Positions 42,784 through 50,991 are shown, counted from the stretch's first letter. The stretch is 64,000 nt of DNA from Lonepinella sp042468235 (GCF_042468235.1 NZ_CP170386.1:806001-870000); one strand, 5' to 3'. Program-made: numbers and translations. Notes: generated by a model from the sequence alone, not told the origin.

Positions 42784-44334
42784 TTATTGAGTTCGACTTA
42801 AATTCAATACTTTTGAAAATAATCGTTTCAATAATAATGGAATGGATGACGGACCTCGTCTCTTCATTTCATTGGATAATGCAATAGCAAGATCAGGTTT
42901 TGATGTACGTTGAATTGCTCGCTGAATAATTTTATGCATCGGTCGCGCTTGATGTGGTGTTTCTTTCCAGTTGGCTAATTTCACAAAAATATCGGCAAAT
43001 CCTTCGGTATAAAAGAAATGTTCAATATCCTGTTTTGGTAAAGTGGTTAAACGATTGGTTAAAATATCCTGATCATTTACTAACTCTCGCACCGTGCCGG
43101 CATATTTATGTCCTGCTTCGTCACCATCTGTCAAAACATACCATTCAATTCCCATGGCTTGAGCATATTTGATTAAAGATTTTAATCCCATCTGAGCGAA
43201 TTCCACAATACGAATCCCTTCGGCAGATAAATTAATATCCAACAGCTTCGCTAATTCCGATAATACCCAGACTTCGGTTTCCCCTTCCACTAAAATCCAC
43301 ATTTTCGAGAACAAAGCAAGACTACGATTATGTCGAATATGAAACGTTAAACGGCGTAAATCATTTTTACTAATATCATGATGGTTTAAACTATAAGCCA
43401 CCGTCTTATCCCAATAACGTACCAACCGGCAAATTGATGGTAGATTAACTTGTGAAATGAGTTCTACTGAATTAGTGGTGGTAATCCGCTGGATCGGTAA
43501 ATATTGTGACAATTCCCACACAATAGACGCCATTCTCGGATGCAAACGTGACCCAAGATCTTCAAATAAAATAATCGGGCTCATGGCTTTGAGATTTTTC
43601 TGTTCCTGTGGTTGCAAAAGTAATGAGCGTAAAAATACCATTAATTGTTTTTGAATATAATGGGTACTATCTTGACGTAAACGAAAACATAGACTGTTTA
43701 ATTTTTCCCATAATAACGTCGGATCGATTTCATAGTCTGCCGTGTGTTGACGATCTAAAAAATAATATTGCAATAAATGACCCACCGCCAAAAATTCATG
43801 TTTCAAGCTTTCATCACCTTGCCAAGACAGTGGCAAACAAGCCATTTTTTCCTTATTTAAACGTGCATCTCGAAAGCGATATACTGGATAATTTTTTATT
43901 AAGTATTGTGCGATTTTCTGGTTATTTTTATCAACAACAACTTCCCCATATTGATTAAGAAAAGTATAGTTGGTAATCAAACGATCCCCTTGTTTTTCCC
44001 CCGATACTCGCAAATATAATCGTTGTAAGCCATCTTGGTGAGAAACCAATAAATGTCGGTATAAATGATGATGTTTATTGAGATATTCATTTTGTTTCTG
44101 TTCACAAAAACCAAATAACAAGGTAATATCTTGGGGATCCTGTGGAGAAATATGACAATCATGGGGGGCAAATTGATATAACGTTTCACTACCATTTAGC
44201 ACCAGACTTAATGCAGACAATAAACTTGATTTTCCCCAAGCATTTTCACCGATTAACACCATGTTCGGTTTAAAATGAATAGATAAGCGTTTAATTCCTC
44301 GAAAACTGGCGATATCTAGTTGACGTAAATACAT
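42784..44334 (-). CDS. ybjD: OLD-family ATPase/TOPRIM nuclease (YbjD type)
   Basis: A 516-residue protein with an N-terminal SMC-like ATPase (LDIASFRGIKRLSIHFKPNMVLIGENAWGKSSLL, Walker A GENAWGKSS; ILFEDLGSRLHPRM as Walker B region) and a C-terminal TOPRIM domain (WILVEGETEVWVLSELA, YVLTDGDEAGHKYAG). E. coli YbjD has the same layout and is likewise next to a divergent lysO/ybjE. OLD proteins act in DNA damage or phage contexts; this branch is uncharacterised. The ATG at 44334 follows GGGGGA; a longer N-terminus would run into the lysO promoter. Confidence 0.88.
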   Translation of the reverse strand: MYLRQLDIASFRGIKRLSIHFKPNMVLIGENAWGKSSLLSALSLVLNGSETLYQFAPHDCHISPQDPQDITLLFGFCEQKQNEYLNKHHHLYRHLLVSHQDGLQRLYLRVSGEKQGDRLITNYTFLNQYGEVVVDKNNQKIAQYLIKNYPVYRFRDARLNKEKMACLPLSWQGDESLKHEFLAVGHLLQYYFLDRQHTADYEIDPTLLWEKLNSLCFRLRQDSTHYIQKQLMVFLRSLLLQPQEQKNLKAMSPIILFEDLGSRLHPRMASIVWELSQYLPIQRITTTNSVELISQVNLPSICRLVRYWDKTVAYSLNHHDISKNDLRRLTFHIRHNRSLALFSKMWILVEGETEVWVLSELAKLLDINLSAEGIRIVEFAQMGLKSLIKYAQAMGIEWYVLTDGDEAGHKYAGTVRELVNDQDILTNRLTTLPKQDIEHFFYTEGFADIFVKLANWKETPHQARPMHKIIQRAIQRTSKPDLAIALSNEMKRRGPSSIPLLLKRLFSKVLNLSRTQ

Positions 44335-44396
44335 TATTTCCCCCATGTTTATATTTAAATAATATACTACCACCTCATTTTTGTACAAGGAAAATT

Positions 44397-45305
44397 ATGC
44401 TAGAAGGTTTACTTATTGTTCTGATTCCAATGTTATTAGGCTATCTCATCAAATCAAAAAATCATACTTTTTTAACCGCAGTTAATAAATTTGTGATGTT
44501 ACTACTCTACGCTATTTTATTTGTTATGGGTATATCTCTTGGACAATTAGACGATGTGGCAATCAAGTTACCCATTATTGGGGTATCAGCTTTTACCTTT
44601 AGTATCTGTATTATAAGTTGTAATATCGCCGGATTGCTCACTTTTGATAAACTAAATCCGGCCCCCTTAAAACATTTGGGACATGATATTCCACCACGTT
44701 GGAAATTATTGTTAGACAGTGCAAAACTGTGTTCAATGGTGTTGTTCGGCTTTTTTGTGGGATTATTAAGCAAAAATTCTGTGAATTTACCTTTTGGGGC
44801 AAGTACTTATGTACTTATTGCTTTGATCTTCTTTGTGGGTATTCAATTACGAAATAACGGTATTTCATTACGTGAAGTATTATTTAATAAACGAGGCATT
44901 TACACTGGCATGATTATGATCGTCACATCATTACTCGGTGGAATGCTCGCCACTTTATTATTAAAATTACCACTCACACAAGGACTAGCAATTTCTTCTG
45001 GTTTAGGTTGGTATTCTTTATCCAGTGTAGTGATTAATAACGCGTGGGGAGCAGAATTTGGTAGCATTGCTTTCTTTAACGATCTTTCGCGGGAAATTAT
45101 AAGCTTATTTGTGATTCCGTTTTTTATGTTTAACTACCGTTCTACTGCCGTTGGATTAGCTGGTGCTACAGCTTTAGATTGTACTTTACCTATCATTCAA
45201 CGTTCAGGAGGAATGGAAGTCGTTCCATTAGCTATTAGTTTTGGTTTTGTGACCAACATTGCCCCTCCTATTTTATTGGTATTTTTCTCATCTATTCCTT
45301 TGTAA
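44397..45305 (+). CDS. lysO: L-lysine exporter LysO
   Basis: A 302-residue inner-membrane protein of the LysO/YbjE (DUF340) family with about eight to ten hydrophobic spans. Typical segments are VMGISLGQLDD, FFVGIQLRNNG, SGLGWYSLSSVVINNAWGAEFGSIAFFNDLSREI and CTLPIIQRSGGMEVVPLAISFGFVTNIAPPILLVFF. E. coli LysO exports lysine and confers thialysine resistance. It is divergent from ybjD, as in E. coli. Note that dapB of the lysine pathway is also in this window, but far away. Confidence 0.93.
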   Translation: MLEGLLIVLIPMLLGYLIKSKNHTFLTAVNKFVMLLLYAILFVMGISLGQLDDVAIKLPIIGVSAFTFSICIISCNIAGLLTFDKLNPAPLKHLGHDIPPRWKLLLDSAKLCSMVLFGFFVGLLSKNSVNLPFGASTYVLIALIFFVGIQLRNNGISLREVLFNKRGIYTGMIMIVTSLLGGMLATLLLKLPLTQGLAISSGLGWYSLSSVVINNAWGAEFGSIAFFNDLSREIISLFVIPFFMFNYRSTAVGLAGATALDCTLPIIQRSGGMEVVPLAISFGFVTNIAPPILLVFFSSIPL

Positions 45306-45558
45306 TGGTTGAAATTAGATCAATAACTTAACCAGATTATTTCCCGCTTGAAACTGCCGTTCATTACGTCAATAATGGCGAATTAATGAGCAAATGGTTT
45401 TGACCTGTTAATATTCTAATGCCCCAGACCTTTTCATGTAGCAATGGCTTTGATGTTTATTTAAAGATTGGAGATCTGGGCTTATTATCTTGATACAAAA
45501 CTAAAAATGAAATATCCACAAGTCCTAATAATAAAAGCGCGGTATTTTTTTGTTTTGT

Positions 45559-45587
45559 TTTACAACTTGTGAAACCTTTGCTAGAAT
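45559..45587 (+). promoter_or_regulatory. ssrA promoter
   Basis: TTTACA (45559-45564) and TAGAAT (45582-45587) are 17 bp apart, each matching consensus at five of six positions, just upstream of the mature tmRNA 5' end. The rest of the preceding 250 bases after lysO shows nothing else recognisable. Confidence 0.75.
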
Positions 45588-45599
45588 AATTACACTTTT

Positions 45600-45965
45600 G
45601 GGGCTGATTTTGGATTCGACGGGATTGGCAAAGTCCAAAGTGCACGTCAAGGTGCGGTAGGCCTTGTAAATAAACCGCAAAATAATAGTCGCAAACGACG
45701 AACAATACGCTTTAGCAGCTTAATAACCTGCATTTAGCCTTCGCTCCCTAGCTTCCGCTCGTAAGACGGGGATCAAGCGGAGTCAAACCCAAACGAGATC
45801 GTGTGGACGCTTAGGCTTGGAGATCGAAACATTAAATTAAATCAAGCTAGTTTATTCTTCGCGTGTCTGTCCGCAGGGGATAAGCGAAATTAAAGACTGA
45901 CTAAACGTGTAGTACTGAAGATAGAGTAATTTCGGACGCGGGTTCAACTCCCGCCAGCTCCACCA
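45600..45965 (+). ncRNA. ssrA: Transfer-messenger RNA
   Basis: A one-piece tmRNA. The 5' end GGGGCTG pairs with CAGCTCC before ACCA at 45962-45965, and the T arm reads GCGGGTTCAACTCCCGC. The tag frame starts with GCA at 45691 and encodes ANDEQYALAA before tandem TAA stops (45721-45726), the same tag as I recall for H. influenzae. SmpB (37260) and the tag-binding SspB (32562) are in the same window. The gene is the left anchor of island 2; its 3' end is intact. Confidence 0.97.
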
Positions 45966-46065
45966 AAACACAATTTCACACCGTCCAACGAAGTACAAAA
46001 AAGCCTTATTTCTTAATGATTTAAGGCTTTTTTGTTGTCTTTTGCCGTGTTATGCGGTATTATCA
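45951..46065 (+). repeat. attL direct repeat of island 2
   Basis: Runs from the last bases of tmRNA through its terminator (AAGCCTTA/TAAGGCTT stem, 45996-46033). It matches 52464-52571 with only a few substitutions and one 4-base gap. The left copy belongs to ssrA. Confidence 0.85.
45996..46033 (+). terminator. ssrA terminator
   Basis: AAGCCTTA (46001-46008) and TAAGGCTT (46022-46029) form the stem, followed by TTTT. It lies inside the attL repeat. Confidence 0.8.
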
Positions 46066-46077
46066 AATCCAGTGATT

Positions 46078-46300
46078 TTAGGAACACCAAATAGACCACC
46101 AGCACTTTTTGTAAAAGGCTGGTGTTCTAAAAATGGCTTAAACCCTTATAGCAAAAGGCTTTGTGGCACTTTGTGAATTTAAGTTCTGGTGTTCCAAAAA
46201 CCTTTGCTGGTGTTCCAAATCACTAAAAACAGTGTTCCAAACAACGTATAAACCCTTATGCGAAAAGGCTTTGTGGGATTTTTCCCCAGTGTTCCAAACA
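46078..46300. repeat. Integrase arm-type repeats of island 2
   Basis: A CTGGTGTTCCAAA-like motif occurs at about 46119, 46185, 46207, 46231 and 46287, and once inverted at 46081. Interleaved is a 27-bp repeat at 46140-46166 and 46250-46276 (AAACCCTTAT, three variable bases, AAAAGGCTTTGTGG), 24 of 27 identical and 110 bp apart. Placement between attL and int fits integrase or excisionase arm sites. No gene lies in this stretch. Confidence 0.65.
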
Positions 46301-46319
46301 ATAAAACAAGGTGGATATT

Positions 46320-47573
46320 ATGGCTAGAACAACTAGACCACTAAACGCTACTGAAGTAGAAAAAGCGAAACCAAAAGATAAAGAGTATTACCTTTCAGAT
46401 GGGGACGGTTTAAAATTGCGTGTTCGTCCAAATGGTACGAAATTATGGTTGTTTAATTACTATCGCCCCTACACTCAAAAACGCAATAATTTAAGCCTAG
46501 GCACATACCCCGAGATCAGCCTAGCACAAGCACGGGAAAAGCGGCTAGAATTTCGTAGCTTGTTGGCTCAAGATGTCGATCCACAAACGCACATTCAAGC
46601 GATACAAGCCGAGAAATCCGCAGAACTGAATAACACCTTTGAAAATATTGCGTGGCAATGGTTAGAACACCGCAAAAATCGTGCGAACTTTTCAGCAAGC
46701 TACGCAAATGACGTTAAACGGCTTATAGAGCGGATTTTGCTCCCAGCCTTTGGGAAGTATCCAATCACCCAAATAAACGCCCCTATGGCGTTAAAAGCGT
46801 TTAAACCGCTCCAAGAAAAAGGAACACTGGAAACCTTAAAGCGTTCTATTCAAAAGCTCAATGAAATAATGACATTCGCCCTACACCGTGAAATTATCCC
46901 TTACAACCCTACGGCGAATTTGTCTAAAGAATTTGATAGCCCACGGGTGGAACATTTCAAAACCTTGAAGCCTGAAGACCTAGGGGAATTTCTCTACACC
47001 TTGAATAACGCTCAAATCAAGCTACAAACACGCTATTTGATTTTGTGGCAATTGTTGACAATGACACGCCCTAATGAAAGTGCTACCGCCAAATGGGCGG
47101 ATATTGACGAAAAAGCCCGAATCTGGACGGTGACGATTAACAAGGGAATCAAAGAAACCGACAACGGGCGAGAACATAAAATCACCCTTTCATGGCAAGC
47201 CTTAGCCTTATTGCGAGAAATTAAAAAATTGAGTGGTGGCAAAGAATATCTGTTCCCTAGTACAAAAGACCCTAAAACGCACACCAACACGCAAACAGCA
47301 AATGCGGCGATTAAACGTATGGGCTATCACGGCAAACTGGTTGCTCACGGTTTACGAGCGATAGCAAGCACCTATTTGAATGAACAAGGGCATAACCCTG
47401 AATTAATTGAAGTTGCCCTGTCACATATTAATCAAGACAAAGTGCGAATGGCATACAACCGAGCGGATTACTTACCACAACGCTTTAAACTGCTCCAAGC
47501 ATGGGCGGATTTTGTAGATCAGTGTTCAAATGGGGCATTGCCTGAATATCATTTGAAAATTGTGAATGGGTAA
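46320..47573 (+). CDS. Tyrosine recombinase, P4-type integrase of island 2
   Basis: A 417-residue integrase with a DUF4102 N-terminal arm-binding domain (KPKDKEYYLSDGDGLKLRVRPNGTKLWLFNY), a core-binding domain and a catalytic domain. Active-site residues: Arg in LLTMTRPNESATAKW, His-x-x-Arg in AHGLRAIASTYLNEQ, His in VALSHINQDKV and nucleophile Tyr in RMAYNRADYL. The ATG at 46320 follows AAGGTGG. It is related to the island 1 integrase in domain order but clearly divergent, matching the different target gene. Confidence 0.94.
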   Translation: MARTTRPLNATEVEKAKPKDKEYYLSDGDGLKLRVRPNGTKLWLFNYYRPYTQKRNNLSLGTYPEISLAQAREKRLEFRSLLAQDVDPQTHIQAIQAEKSAELNNTFENIAWQWLEHRKNRANFSASYANDVKRLIERILLPAFGKYPITQINAPMALKAFKPLQEKGTLETLKRSIQKLNEIMTFALHREIIPYNPTANLSKEFDSPRVEHFKTLKPEDLGEFLYTLNNAQIKLQTRYLILWQLLTMTRPNESATAKWADIDEKARIWTVTINKGIKETDNGREHKITLSWQALALLREIKKLSGGKEYLFPSTKDPKTHTNTQTANAAIKRMGYHGKLVAHGLRAIASTYLNEQGHNPELIEVALSHINQDKVRMAYNRADYLPQRFKLLQAWADFVDQCSNGALPEYHLKIVNG

Positions 47574-47792
47574 AGTGCGGTGGAAAATGGGCGAGATTTT
47601 TAATTTTTCGCTTGCCTTGAAAATCGTTATTAAAGCACATACAATCTTATAGTAACTCACGCACGCTTATACAGTGCGAAATATCCGAATTTACGCAGAT
47701 AGGTAAGGCGTAATTAACCTGACCGACAAAATAAAGCCCCTTTCTTTATTTTCTGCGTGATCCACTCTTAAAGGGAACGAAAAGGGCGTTTT
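47574..47792. other. Leader region between int and the first island gene
   Basis: Contains one uptake-signal 9-mer right after int, and a hairpin AAATAAAG/CTTTATTT at about 47729-47751. An AAAGGGAACG ribosome-binding region follows. The downstream genes are probably transcribed from here; no clear promoter pair was fixed. Confidence 0.4.
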
Positions 47793-48074
47793 ATGATTAA
47801 CTATTCAGACCCAAAAACAAGCCAAATAATTGGCGATTATATTAGCCTTTATGATTTATTGGAATGGGCTAAACCTAACTATCCAAGCCTTAGCGAGACG
47901 GCAAAAGATTTATTGAGACTATTTAAAGATAAAAATATTCAAACTTATCATTTCTATAATGGGATTAAACCAAGAATAGAAAAAACGAATATTAAAATTA
48001 GTGAAATGCTTTCTATTCTTATTAAATATAATGCTTATTATGATGATGAACCATACGATGATATACCATTTTAG
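47793..48074 (+). CDS. Hypothetical island protein (93 aa)
   Basis: A small acidic protein starting MINYSDPKTSQIIGDYISLYDLLEWAKPNYP and ending in an acidic run (YYDDEPYDDIPF). No signal, membrane span or known motif is visible; predicted mostly helical. It is noticeably richer in A and T than the neighbouring integrase gene, suggesting a separate origin. It is followed after 15 bases by the 244-residue gene, so both are likely co-transcribed. Function not recognised. Confidence 0.65.
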   Translation: MINYSDPKTSQIIGDYISLYDLLEWAKPNYPSLSETAKDLLRLFKDKNIQTYHFYNGIKPRIEKTNIKISEMLSILIKYNAYYDDEPYDDIPF

Positions 48075-48089
48075 AAAAAAGGACTTATT

Positions 48090-48824
48090 ATGTCAGTTAA
48101 CGAGTTTCAAGGGTTACTATTAAATAAAAGTGAAATAGAGAAAATCTTAGGTTTATCAATCAATTTAACTGGAAATAGTGACTACGAAGATTTTAAAATG
48201 CTCAAGATGATAGATGTTAATGATGTAATAGCTATTTTTCTTGATTTACCAGTTGGAATTTATGCTAATGATATTAGAGAACATTATAGATATAACACAA
48301 TATTTAATGCCATTTGCGAATATTCAGAAAATAATAAATCCGATGATATACAAGTAGAATGTGATATAAATGGTAACATTTACAACATCAAAGTTTCGCA
48401 TAATTTTGCTAGACAATGGGCTATTACTCACGGTTTAAGTTGGAATGTTCCACCATATAGAGAAATTAATTTAAATAAGGAAACAGAAAATAATGAAGAA
48501 ATATTACAATTACAATCACGCATAACCGAATTAGAACAACAACTAGCAGACACACAAAAGCAATTAGCCGATCTTCAAAATTCACTACCTGATGAAAGTA
48601 TCAGTAAATCAAAAGAACAAATACGAGATACAAATAAGGCATTATTTGCTTTATTGTGCCATCAAAATAAAAATTATAGTGAAAGTGGAAATTTGAACGC
48701 ATTAACACAAATGATAAATATAGATCTTAAGCACGAAGACATTCAATATAGTAGCAAAATATCCTATAATACGCTTGATAATCTAATAAAAGAATCACCT
48801 ACTAAATATAAATTTTTCAAATAA
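48090..48824 (+). CDS. Hypothetical island protein with coiled coil (244 aa)
   Basis: Starts after an AAAGGA ribosome-binding site. An N-terminal globular region of about 130 residues (LNKSEIEKILGLSINLTG, KMLKMIDVNDVIAIFLDLP) is followed by a clear coiled coil (LQSRITELEQQLADTQKQLADLQNSL, about residues 145-170). A C-terminal region of about 65 residues ends in ISYNTLDNLIKESPTKYKFFK and could be a small helical DNA-binding fold, though this is not certain. Strongly AT-rich. Its last codons overlap the first copy of the phased repeats downstream. No family is recognised; cargo such as a defence or regulatory factor is possible. Confidence 0.65.
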   Translation: MSVNEFQGLLLNKSEIEKILGLSINLTGNSDYEDFKMLKMIDVNDVIAIFLDLPVGIYANDIREHYRYNTIFNAICEYSENNKSDDIQVECDINGNIYNIKVSHNFARQWAITHGLSWNVPPYREINLNKETENNEEILQLQSRITELEQQLADTQKQLADLQNSLPDESISKSKEQIRDTNKALFALLCHQNKNYSESGNLNALTQMINIDLKHEDIQYSSKISYNTLDNLIKESPTKYKFFK

Positions 48825-48892
48825 CCCTTACAAATTTTCAAATAAGCCCTTAGTGATTTTCAAATAAGGGCTTTATTTTTTCAAATAAGCCA
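48814..48892. repeat. Four helically phased iteron-like repeats
   Basis: TTTTCAAATAAgCC-type units start at 48814, 48835, 48857 and 48878, i.e. at 21, 22 and 21 bp spacing, two helical turns. Between copies 2 and 3, AAGCCCTTA and TAAGGGCTT can also pair into a terminator-like hairpin followed by T's. Candidate replication origin or regulator-binding array. Confidence 0.65.
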
Positions 48893-49033
48893 TTTCCCCA
48901 CATATCTTTTTTAATAGAAACCTAACTATTTGATAAAACAATAGAATTTATTGTTTAATACGCTCAACCTATCGCATACAACCCAGTACCGACAGGGACT
49001 ATCAAATCCATTCAACCGAAAAAGGAAAACACA

Positions 49034-49249
49034 ATGAGCGAAATTCTCAATAAAATTCTTCGTAGATCACAAGTACTAGAAATGCTAGGCGTTAGCCGTT
49101 CCACAATGGCAGACTGGGAAAATCCAAAATCTAAACGCTACCGCCCAGACTTCCCGAAAAAAATCTCACTAGGAGCTAATTCTATTGGATACCTTGAAAG
49201 TGAAATCAATGCGTATATTGAACAGTTGGCAAGCCAACGAATTAACTAA
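49034..49249 (+). CDS. AlpA-family phage transcriptional regulator
   Basis: A 71-residue helix-turn-helix protein: ILRRSQVLEMLGVSRSTMADWENPKSKRYRPDFPKKISLGANSIGYLESEINAYI has the typical AlpA layout, with the recognition helix in VSRSTMADW and the basic FPKKI segment. AlpA proteins switch on excision or satellite genes in P4-like elements and Gram-negative PICIs. A ribosome-binding site AAAGGAAAA precedes it. The phased repeats lie about 140 bp upstream. Confidence 0.85.
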   Translation: MSEILNKILRRSQVLEMLGVSRSTMADWENPKSKRYRPDFPKKISLGANSIGYLESEINAYIEQLASQRIN

Positions 49250-49255
49250 GGGGGA

Positions 49256-49669
49256 ATGATGAACACTATCACAGAATTAAATCTACAAACATTGACGGAA
49301 TTAAGCAAACAACCAATTACAGCAACATTGAGCTTTTTAGATTTTCCCTATATTGCATTAACGCAAAATGACGGCTATCTAATTGGCACATTATGGCTAG
49401 ATGTTGACAATTTCATTACCGTAGAAATGGCAAATGCGACAGCGTGGCGTGAAGCATTAGCAATTATGGCTTATCACCAACAACACACAACTGCACCATT
49501 GTTGATTAATGATGAATTGGAAACCGCAGTTAAATATTTTAGCGACACGCCTAACGGTATTTGTGACTTTATCAATCAGCAAGGAAAGACGATCACAATT
49601 GAAATGATGAGTAAGCAAAATCGAGAACAGGAAGATTTAAAACAGCTAAAACTAAGAGGGGAAATATGA
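49256..49669 (+). CDS. Hypothetical island protein (137 aa)
   Basis: Begins six bases after the alpA stop behind AAGGGGGA, so it is part of the same transcript. The sequence (ITELNLQTLTELSKQPITATLSFLDFPYIALTQNDGYLIGTLWLDVDN...) predicts a mixed alpha/beta protein without membrane segments. No family is recognised. Its stop overlaps the next start by four bases (ATGA). Confidence 0.7.
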   Translation: MMNTITELNLQTLTELSKQPITATLSFLDFPYIALTQNDGYLIGTLWLDVDNFITVEMANATAWREALAIMAYHQQHTTAPLLINDELETAVKYFSDTPNGICDFINQQGKTITIEMMSKQNREQEDLKQLKLRGEI

Positions 49670-49830
49670 ACAACGACCGTTGGCAAATAATCGCCTACCG
49701 AGAAAATCAGAAACCGTTGATTATTGTCTCCATGCCATTTAATCAAGCGTTATTTTCAATTTTACAACAGGCTCAAGAAAACAAACAGTATCAATCCATT
49801 GTATTAAAACGAATAGGAGAAACCAAATGA
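49666..49830 (+). CDS. Small hypothetical island protein (54 aa)
   Basis: A short frame linked by ATGA overlaps on both sides: its start overlaps the 137-residue gene (49666-49669) and its stop overlaps the 110-residue gene (49827-49830). That tight coupling supports real translation. The product MNNDRWQIIAYRENQKPLIIVSMPFNQALFSILQ... is soluble, with no recognised motif. Confidence 0.65.
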   Translation: MNNDRWQIIAYRENQKPLIIVSMPFNQALFSILQQAQENKQYQSIVLKRIGETK

Positions 49831-50159
49831 GAAAAGACAAAAAGCCTGAACGTAGAGAACGTGTAGCGTTGGAATTATTAACTAAATTACAGGGTGTTTC
49901 TGAACGTGAAATGATTATGAGCATTAATCTAACCAGCGGACGTAATGAAGTAAACGAGTTGGAACGCTTGCTAGATGTGAAATTTCTTCGTGAATGGGAG
50001 AAAACTGCTGACGGCACGGGGCAATACTACCGCTACTCAATCCCAAACCGTGAAACCGCTGAAATATTGGCGGACTATGTCACCGCTAAAGCTAAAGAGC
50101 GTGGAGCAGTGATTTTCAATGAAAGCCAACTACTCCACATTTTACAACAATTCGCTTAA
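49827..50159 (+). CDS. Hypothetical island protein, probable winged-helix (110 aa)
   Basis: Starts with a basic stretch (MRKDKKPERRERVALELLTKLQGVSEREMIMSINLTSGRNEVNELERLLDVKF) that looks like a winged-helix module, then QYYRYSIPNRETAEILADYVTAKAKERGAV. The start overlaps the previous stop by four bases, and an AGGAGA ribosome-binding site lies at 49815-49820. Similar small DNA-binding proteins are common in Pasteurellaceae prophage-like islands; the specific role is not known. Confidence 0.65.
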   Translation: MRKDKKPERRERVALELLTKLQGVSEREMIMSINLTSGRNEVNELERLLDVKFLREWEKTADGTGQYYRYSIPNRETAEILADYVTAKAKERGAVIFNESQLLHILQQFA

Positions 50160-50226
50160 TCAATGGTTCGCCCCTAGTGAGCCTGAGAATTTACTAGGAG
50201 CGATTTAATCAAGCAAGGTTTATTAT

Positions 50227-50673
50227 ATGTCAAAAAATACGAATAACAAGAACAGACGAATCACAGGGAAATTTATTGCTATTCCTAATTCAATGTTAGA
50301 TAGCCTAGCTTATCGCTCATTAACTGGCAATGAAACAAAGGTATTTATTCATCTTTGCCGAAAATATAACGGCACGAATAACGGTAACTTAGCCATTCCC
50401 TACAACACCGTTGAGAAAGAGTATAACCTATCACGCCAAACGCTTTTCAAATGCCTAAAATCGCTAGAAGAGAAAGGATTTATAGAAACCAGCAGACAAG
50501 GCAGAAAAGGCGTATTGAGTCTGTACGCTGTCACAATCTACCGCATTGATGAATGTCTAAAGAATGGCTACTCCATCCACGACCTAAAACCAACAACCCA
50601 AGCTAAGCATAGTTGGAAACATTACAACGATAAACTGAAATCACAATCCAACAACACCAAGCCTTGTGAATAG
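50227..50673 (+). CDS. Winged-helix protein, possible satellite replication factor (148 aa)
   Basis: Contains a helix-turn-helix_36/MarR-like domain: GKFIAIPNSMLDSLAYRSLTGNETKVFIHLCRKYNGTNNGNLAIPYNTVEKEYNLSRQTLFKCLKSLEEKGFIE. Such domains occur at the N-terminus of replication initiators of small phages and satellites, but there is no attached primase or helicase part here. The C-terminus is basic and rich in N and K. It may bind the phased repeats or the inverted repeats that follow. Assignment as a replication protein is inference. Confidence 0.6.
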   Translation: MSKNTNNKNRRITGKFIAIPNSMLDSLAYRSLTGNETKVFIHLCRKYNGTNNGNLAIPYNTVEKEYNLSRQTLFKCLKSLEEKGFIETSRQGRKGVLSLYAVTIYRIDECLKNGYSIHDLKPTTQAKHSWKHYNDKLKSQSNNTKPCE

Positions 50674-50991
50674 CAAGGCTTTTTAATGCAACTTTAACTA
50701 AAAATCCGACCGCCGACAGTCTAACAGGTATTTATTGATGTTGTTGGTGGAATATCACGACTAAAAAAATAACTGCACCACATATTAAAAATAACTATAT
50801 GATATGGTATATCTATAAACACGTTAAATTTCTTAACACCAAGAATAGCAAAATAATTCTATTTTCTTAACGTAAAGGGCAAAATATATACAGGTTTTGT
50901 ATAATAAAAAACGATGACGTTAAAAAAATAGAACTATTAGGTTAAAAAATTAGAACAGAGAAAATCTAAAATTGAAGCGAGAAATCGGTAA
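50674..50991. other. Noncoding region before terS with a 17-bp inverted repeat
   Basis: TTCTATTTTCTTAACGT (50857-50873) has an inverted copy at 50917-50933 with one mismatch, and a related third copy lies at 50940-50956. The stretch is very AT-rich. It could be an operator for terS or part of a replication region; no gene is visible. Confidence 0.5.

Noticed and set aside
45306..45558. Possible long hairpin GCCCCAGACC...AGATCTGGGCT between lysO and ssrA
   Set aside because: The loop is about 50 bases and the stem is imperfect, with no T-run; not convincing as a terminator or riboswitch.
45457..45705. An 82-residue minus-strand frame across the ssrA promoter
   Set aside because: It overlaps the tmRNA 5' part and its promoter and has no known similarity; a shadow frame.
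48814..48892. Phased repeats considered as a CRISPR array
   Set aside because: Units are only about 14 bp with 7-8-bp gaps and no cas genes nearby; the spacing suits iterons, not CRISPR.
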